Positions 59,655 through 64,000 of a stretch of 64,000 nucleotides of DNA are shown here, piece by piece. Source of the stretch: Parelaphostrongylus tenuis (Eukaryota; Nematoda; Chromadorea; Rhabditida; Metastrongylidae); contig JAHQIW010002262.1 of the NCBI GenBank assembly GCA_019055375.1, positions 1 to 64,000 on the forward strand, read 5' to 3'. Under the pieces are notes generated by a model, which was given only the letters and a program-made list of their open reading frames with translations, did no database searches and had not been told where the DNA came from. A program made the position numbers and the translations under genes. The first letter of the stretch is position 1. Every line of letters starts with the position of its first letter.

Positions 59655-59895
59655 TATAGTAATAGCGCTGAAATCAGAAACGATTACGCCATCGAATGAT
59701 TACTGATAACCAAAAAAAGGGCTTTATCACGCGAGAAGTATGAGCATCCGCAACACAGAAATCTTCGACTGTAGCAATGTGAAATAAAAAACTTTTTCTG
59801 ACACCGGCGATGTGGAGCTGTAGCCTGAGGTCACAACTTTTGAATGGTTACTAACACTTTTATAGAAAGTTTTTATTCAGCAAATAAGATCTGTT
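59655..59895 (-). repeat. Dispersed repeat R1, copy 3 (right arm of the inverted repeat)
   Basis: Its reverse complement matches 59110-59375 over about 240 bases (GTGTTAGTAACCATT, GGCTACAGCTCC, ACAGTCGAAGA, TCGATGGCGTAATCG against its partner), with moderate divergence. Confidence 0.7.
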
Positions 59896-59899
59896 TTTT

Positions 59900-60990
59900 A
59901 TTTGTCTCTTCATACTCACAAAGGACCCAAAAAATTTATAACAAACCTCAAAATTGTCTCCTTTAGGCTCTATACGCATATGAAGTCGCTTGCACAAATT
60001 TTTGAGATGCTCGCACACGTTTACATGGTATTTTCGTCCCAACGCGTCTACGATAGTGTAGCGAGTAGTCGAGACTTTTTCCTTCAGTATAAACCACATG
60101 GAGTGATCCATTGAGCTGGGAATAGGGCTAGCTTGACGGCCAAATGTTTTTGCCCCAAAGGCTTGGAACTGCTCTCGGTAAATAGCAATTGTTAGCGGGC
60201 CAAATACACTGAAGCCCATTCTTGGTGGAGCGCAAATCGGCCTGCGAAAATGTTATGAGAACTCCAAGGCGCCAACACATTCTTTTCAGCTTGCTGTTGT
60301 TACCTGGCAGCGTTGATTCTGACGCTTCTGTTGATGAAGACCAGCGGCGTCTTTCCGGTGGCGGAAGTGCAAGCCTAGACCATAAAAGAGATTGGAAAAT
60401 GACCCGACCCATGGTTCTTGTTAATGCAAACTTCTGCTGAACCTTCTTGAGAAGTTGATGCCGATTTTGACGGCTGTGGAGTGGTTTAATCCTTGATTTT
60501 TTTCATATGTGATGAGCACCTTCAATGAAAAAGCACCATCTATAAAAAAGAATCATTCAAAGACTATTTGAAAGCCCTTTTTCTTTTATCTTATTGTCTA
60601 GAAAGTGAATACGAGCGATCCTGTAAATGTGCGGTTTCAGTATATCTTTAACAATGTTTCAGGCACTCCTTTCGTTGATCCCGAGCTTCCTGAGTCATTT
60701 TGCGCATAGAACTACTGATTTGGCAGCTGATTTTCAGTGTGTTTCGCAATAGATGAGGTGATAGGACTACCATTTCGAGGACAAACCTCATTCCCTACAG
60801 TCTTTCTGAAGCAATTTACGGCTCTGTAAACAATTACTGGTTTGAAACCAGTCGATTTTAACAATGTTGACCTTTTCATTCCTGTCTTATCCAGCTCTGC
60901 TACTTCAAAACGTTTATTTTGCCATCTATAATCAAGCATACCTGAAAATAGACAAATAAATGAAACAGACTCTAGATCAAAATTGAACAA
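59900..60990 (-). pseudogene. Tc1/mariner-superfamily transposase (maT-like), decayed
   Basis: Read in order on the minus strand: a helix-turn-helix N-terminus (LDKTGMKRSTLLKSTGFKP, then CPRNGSPITSSIAKH, 60950-60730) equivalent to the usual RPRSGRP linker; SSMRKMTQEA (about 60700); FPISFMV, a TAG in place of Trp, then ACTSATGKTPLVFINRSVRI (60400-60290); a weak trace of the Q.D box; and SSMDHSMWFILKEKVSTTRY...CKRLHMRIEPKGDNFE (60135-59935), the C-terminus typical of maT/DD37D nematode transposases. Catalytic Asp boxes are missing or changed. Intron-like GT...AG spacing at about 60240-60300 is misleading. Ends not found. Confidence 0.72.
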
Positions 60991-61054
60991 ATAATTCTAT
61001 ACCAGCATTAATAAAATTTTATATCACTACTGAAATTAACAAAATACGAATTAA

Positions 61055-61276
61055 TCAGAGCTTTTTGCGCATTCCATAGGACGTTCGTTGTTGATTGCCG
61101 TAGAGTGCTGGGGCTGAGCAGAGCCCAACGCGCGCAGCGACGAGCATCACAATCACTCGGTCACGGCGCCTCCATGTGATAACTAGTTTGTATAGACTTG
61201 CACATGGTAAGACGCCTTCAGTAAGCCGCCTATATACAAACGGAGACCGTGTTCCTCCTCGGGTTCGAGCTAACAT
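61055..61276 (-). other. GC-richer block with an unassigned 73-codon frame
   Basis: A locally GC-rich island. The minus-strand frame is Arg/Val-rich (WRRRDRVIVMLVAARVG). An imperfect inverted repeat, GTTTGTATAG...CTATATACAAAC, lies at 61188-61242, and GGGTTCGAGC at 61260-61269 recalls a B-box. It could be part of a repeat. Not recognised. Confidence 0.3.
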
Positions 61277-61279
61277 CTT

Positions 61280-62814
61280 CTTGCTTCTTTTGCTGTCAAC
61301 TTACATTTCAAAAGAGTGCAACTTTTTTGATGATTAAAACTGCCGTTCACATATTTCCAGACCACTGTCAATTTGGTACCGCACTCCCGGCACTCCCGGT
61401 AGCGCCGCGTGAAACGATCATTAGATCAACACTTTTAGAATGACGACCAATCTGAGCTTAGTTGTGTACCGGACGACGCCTAATTTTCGCCGTCCTTGCT
61501 TTGGTACCTGTAGACGTCACTCCGGCCCCTTCAAAAGATTTCGTCTAGAGCTACTTTTTCTATAGCTTTCCGTTTCAAAGAAAAATTGTTTCATCTAGAG
61601 TCCACTGTATACTCCATGTTTTTCCCTACATTCTCCCACATTCTTGGTCTTTGTGCAACTTTGTATACAGAGAAAAAACACTTGTCCACAATGAAATCAT
61701 ACAGTTGTCAGTAGTCACTGAAATTGAATAACCTATACAAGGAATATTATGTTATAGCAACGGATAAACAGGGAACGAAGAAATATATTTCAGAAAAGAC
61801 GCTACACAAAGCATGCAATGACAGTTCATGGAGATATCCTAAAGTTGAGTTGCATACGACTCAGTACTCTTAGATACGTATTTATAACACCATATCACTG
61901 TTTATGAAAGCAGAAAAAATGACATCCCTTTGAGTTCTTCTAAGAGGTATTCACGTACATAATCTTTGCCATGAAAAGCCGCATTATTTTGGCTGAACTG
62001 GGTTCATATTCCCAAGTGTTCTAAGAAGAAATTCACCAGTGTTTGATTCCAGTATTCATCACTTTGTCGTTATGCGACATATTTTCCATATAAGACTGTC
62101 AGTTTAACCCTTATGAATTCAGTTTATTCATATATCTTTGATTCAGTTAAAGAGAGACTCGGAATTGTTTAAATTCAACAGCATAAGAAAACTTCAGTAC
62201 CGTGATTTTTCGGTTTTCCATCCCTAAGTTTTACTGAGGATGCTAAAATGTGCTAAGTCAATGGTTCAGCTTCTGTGATTTTACGTAGTTGACTCTTCCA
62301 ATTTTCTTTTATTCCATTTAACCTCTACTTCGAATTTATTTCAGTTCAATTCATTGTTTACATTGAATTTATTTTACCTAACATCATAGTTTGTGAGGAT
62401 ATGAGCACGTCACCTATTCGATTTGATTCCTATCCTTTCCATCCACGAACGATGTTCAGCTTTTGTATAAAAGCACGCCCTCCTCAAAAGATGAGGTTCT
62501 TGGTTCGTCAGGTGGGGCGTTGACCCGTCACTATGGTGATTGAACAACATCGCTTCAATTGGGCTTGCCACCTCTTTATTCGAAGAAATCTAGGTTATCA
62601 ACAAAGCAATAATATGGTCAAAACCGCCCATGTTACTTATGTCCGGTAATACAGCTATCAAATCAAGATTATACCAAGAAGTAAATCGCTCCAAAAATTT
62701 CTGTAATCACATTTCCTCAGAATGTGACAGCAATAAACAATAATGTAATTGTTTGTTTCATACTAGATATTTTTTGTGTGATTGGCGGTCAATTTACCAA
62801 TTTTTACATCTTTT
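61280..62814. other. Unassigned AT-rich sequence
   Basis: No open frame over 64 codons and no repeat shared with the rest of the window. Confidence 0.5.
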
Positions 62815-63600
62815 GAGTTTATATGTATGGCATCTGTCTCAAATGAAAAGCTTTTTGCATCAACTCCGAGAGAAGAACGTTGTTCTTTATACGCGGAGAC
62901 CATTTACAATGTCAAATAAGGAGCTCCATGACTTGTCGCAGAGAATTGTAGGTGAAAAAAAATAATTTCAATGTTGAGACTATATCGTACTGTCAATATC
63001 CTGAAGGACTATGTTGTTGACTTTATAAAACTCCCTCGTCGAAGATTCCCGGTCTAACTATGAGGCTACTTGACTATTCGGTGATTTCTGATTGGTGGAT
63101 CAGACTTAGCAATCTCGCCACATTAGGCTTGTACAAATGTACTACTGAAGCTCTGGAACGAGGTGAGGCCACCGCTCCCACAGGTGTCATTTCTTCTCGA
63201 GGGTTTATTTAGGTGCACAAAAGTCTAAGCCCAGACTTCTTGTACTTGTCGTAATCAATCGGTAGCCTATCGATCGTATTGTGGTGATCGATGCCCACAA
63301 GAAGGCATTTTGTTGATAATATCTCACTTATCCCTTATTTTCGACGAGACCTCTTGCCGTTAAAAGAGCGCATTCAATGATGAGGGGCAGTAGTGGCTGT
63401 CTCCATGATCTGGCATCGCATGCTGGGCGCAGCATCATTTCTGGAAAGCATTTCGCCGTTCTCTGTTTATCCGTTCCTATAATAACTTCTGGGCGTTGCA
63501 CGAAATGAGGCGATATCAAACCAAAAGGTGAAAATTGCAATATTCCATGTGCAACTTATTGAACTTCAGTGACTGCTGCCAGCACTATGATTTCAATGTG
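62815..63600 (+). repeat. Dispersed repeat R2, copy 2 (without the mariner)
   Basis: Collinear with 43956-44096 plus 44681-45200. It includes TCAACTCCGAGAGAAGAACG, GGAGACCATTTACAA, GACTATATCGT, CTGGCATCGCATGCTGGGC and GTGACTGCTGCCA. It carries about 90 bases missing from copy 1 (about 63260-63355). A 70-codon minus-strand frame (63328-63540) covers its most conserved part, but the frame is not intact in copy 1. Confidence 0.75.
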
Positions 63601-64000
63601 GTGTTTTTCAAGTGCTTTTCTCTATATACAAAGTTGTATTAGGCCAAGAACATGGGAGGGTGTAGAGAAGAACAACGAGTCTACAGAGAGCAATAGATGA
63701 GCAGAATCTTTCCCAAAAGGCAAATAACAATTGATTTATAAAATGAAAATCACAATAAAAAAGGCAGCTTTACAAGAAATCTTTTGAAGTAGTTGGTTTG
63801 ACGTCTACGGGTATTTCAAAAGTGTAAGTCAAAATGTAGGGACAGCGAAAACTAGACTTCGTCCACTACACAACAAAGCTCAGGCTAGACGTAACCCTGA
63901 AAGTGTTGAACTAAGGATCGTTCCACACTGCGCCGTCCGGAAAGCCAGGAGTGCCGTACTATATCAACAGAGGTCTGAAATTGAGTGGACGGGAGATTTG
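63601..64000. other. Unassigned sequence at the window end
   Basis: No gene or repeat recognised in the last 400 bases. Features may continue outside the window. Confidence 0.5.

Noticed and set aside
59400..60950. Apparent multi-exon host gene on the minus strand with short introns
   Set aside because: The 60.9-59.9 kb blocks read as a decayed Tc1/mariner-type transposase in order, and the putative introns contain the missing transposase stretches in other frames. Only the 59.4-59.6 kb frame remains unexplained.
1..64000. CRISPR arrays, bacterial operons, riboswitches or prokaryotic promoters
   Set aside because: No regularly spaced repeats or prokaryotic gene structure. The window is nematode nuclear DNA.

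Overview
The window is eukaryotic, repeat-dominated nuclear DNA from a nematode, most likely of order Strongylida (hookworm, lungworm and relatives). Evidence: (1) a partial ribosomal cistron at 35.7-39.1 kb whose 5.8S and ITS-flanking sequence is strongylid-like; (2) many copies of one RTE-type LINE whose protein matches the RTE families I know from hookworms; (3) mariner/Tc1-type elements, tRNA-derived SINEs and short inverted-repeat elements. I see no bacterial-type operon, and no gene that I would call an intact host gene. The long ITS1 (about 0.7 kb) and ITS2 (about 0.46 kb) would fit lungworm-type strongylids better than hookworms. That is a weak inference, because the rDNA copy is degenerate.

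Layout. 1-20.8 kb: mostly unassignable sequence with two decayed minus-strand RTE copies (4.3-5.2 kb and 14.6-17.3 kb, the latter with 5' pieces near 18.3 and 18.95 kb). Both differ from better copies mainly by small insertions, and G-runs are scattered through the region, so part of it may be unpolished long-read sequence. 20.8-23.0 kb: a broken Penelope-like retroelement (RT plus GIY-YIG). 23.8-26.2 kb: an inverted-repeat element with tRNA-like arms, then exon-like fragments of the microRNA-processing RNase III Drosha on the minus strand. 26.9-28.9 kb: a deleted plus-strand RTE copy, a 120-bp-arm foldback and a SINE. 28.9-32.4 kb: sparse, with a candidate signal-anchor exon. 32.4-35.7 kb: the best RTE copy, abutting a truncated and mutated 28S-ITS2-5.8S-ITS1-18S cistron (35.7-39.1 kb, minus strand). 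39.9-45.2 kb: a tandem duplication, a SINE with target-site duplication, two internally deleted mariners and an older RTE relic. 46.4-52.3 kb: an RTE copy with a clear target-site duplication, interrupted by about 2.57 kb made almost only of A and T. 53.5-56.1 kb: another RTE copy carrying a tRNA-like element insertion. 58-64 kb: more tRNA-like repeats, a large inverted repeat, a dead Tc1/mariner-type transposase and a second copy of a dispersed repeat.

These parts do not form a pathway. The window reads as layers of nested insertion and decay. Autonomous-type sources (RTE, Penelope-like, mariner) lie beside probable dependants (SINEs, inverted-repeat elements). The least ordinary items are the tRNA-armed foldback family, the A/T-only insertion, the truncated rDNA next to a LINE, and the Drosha fragments.
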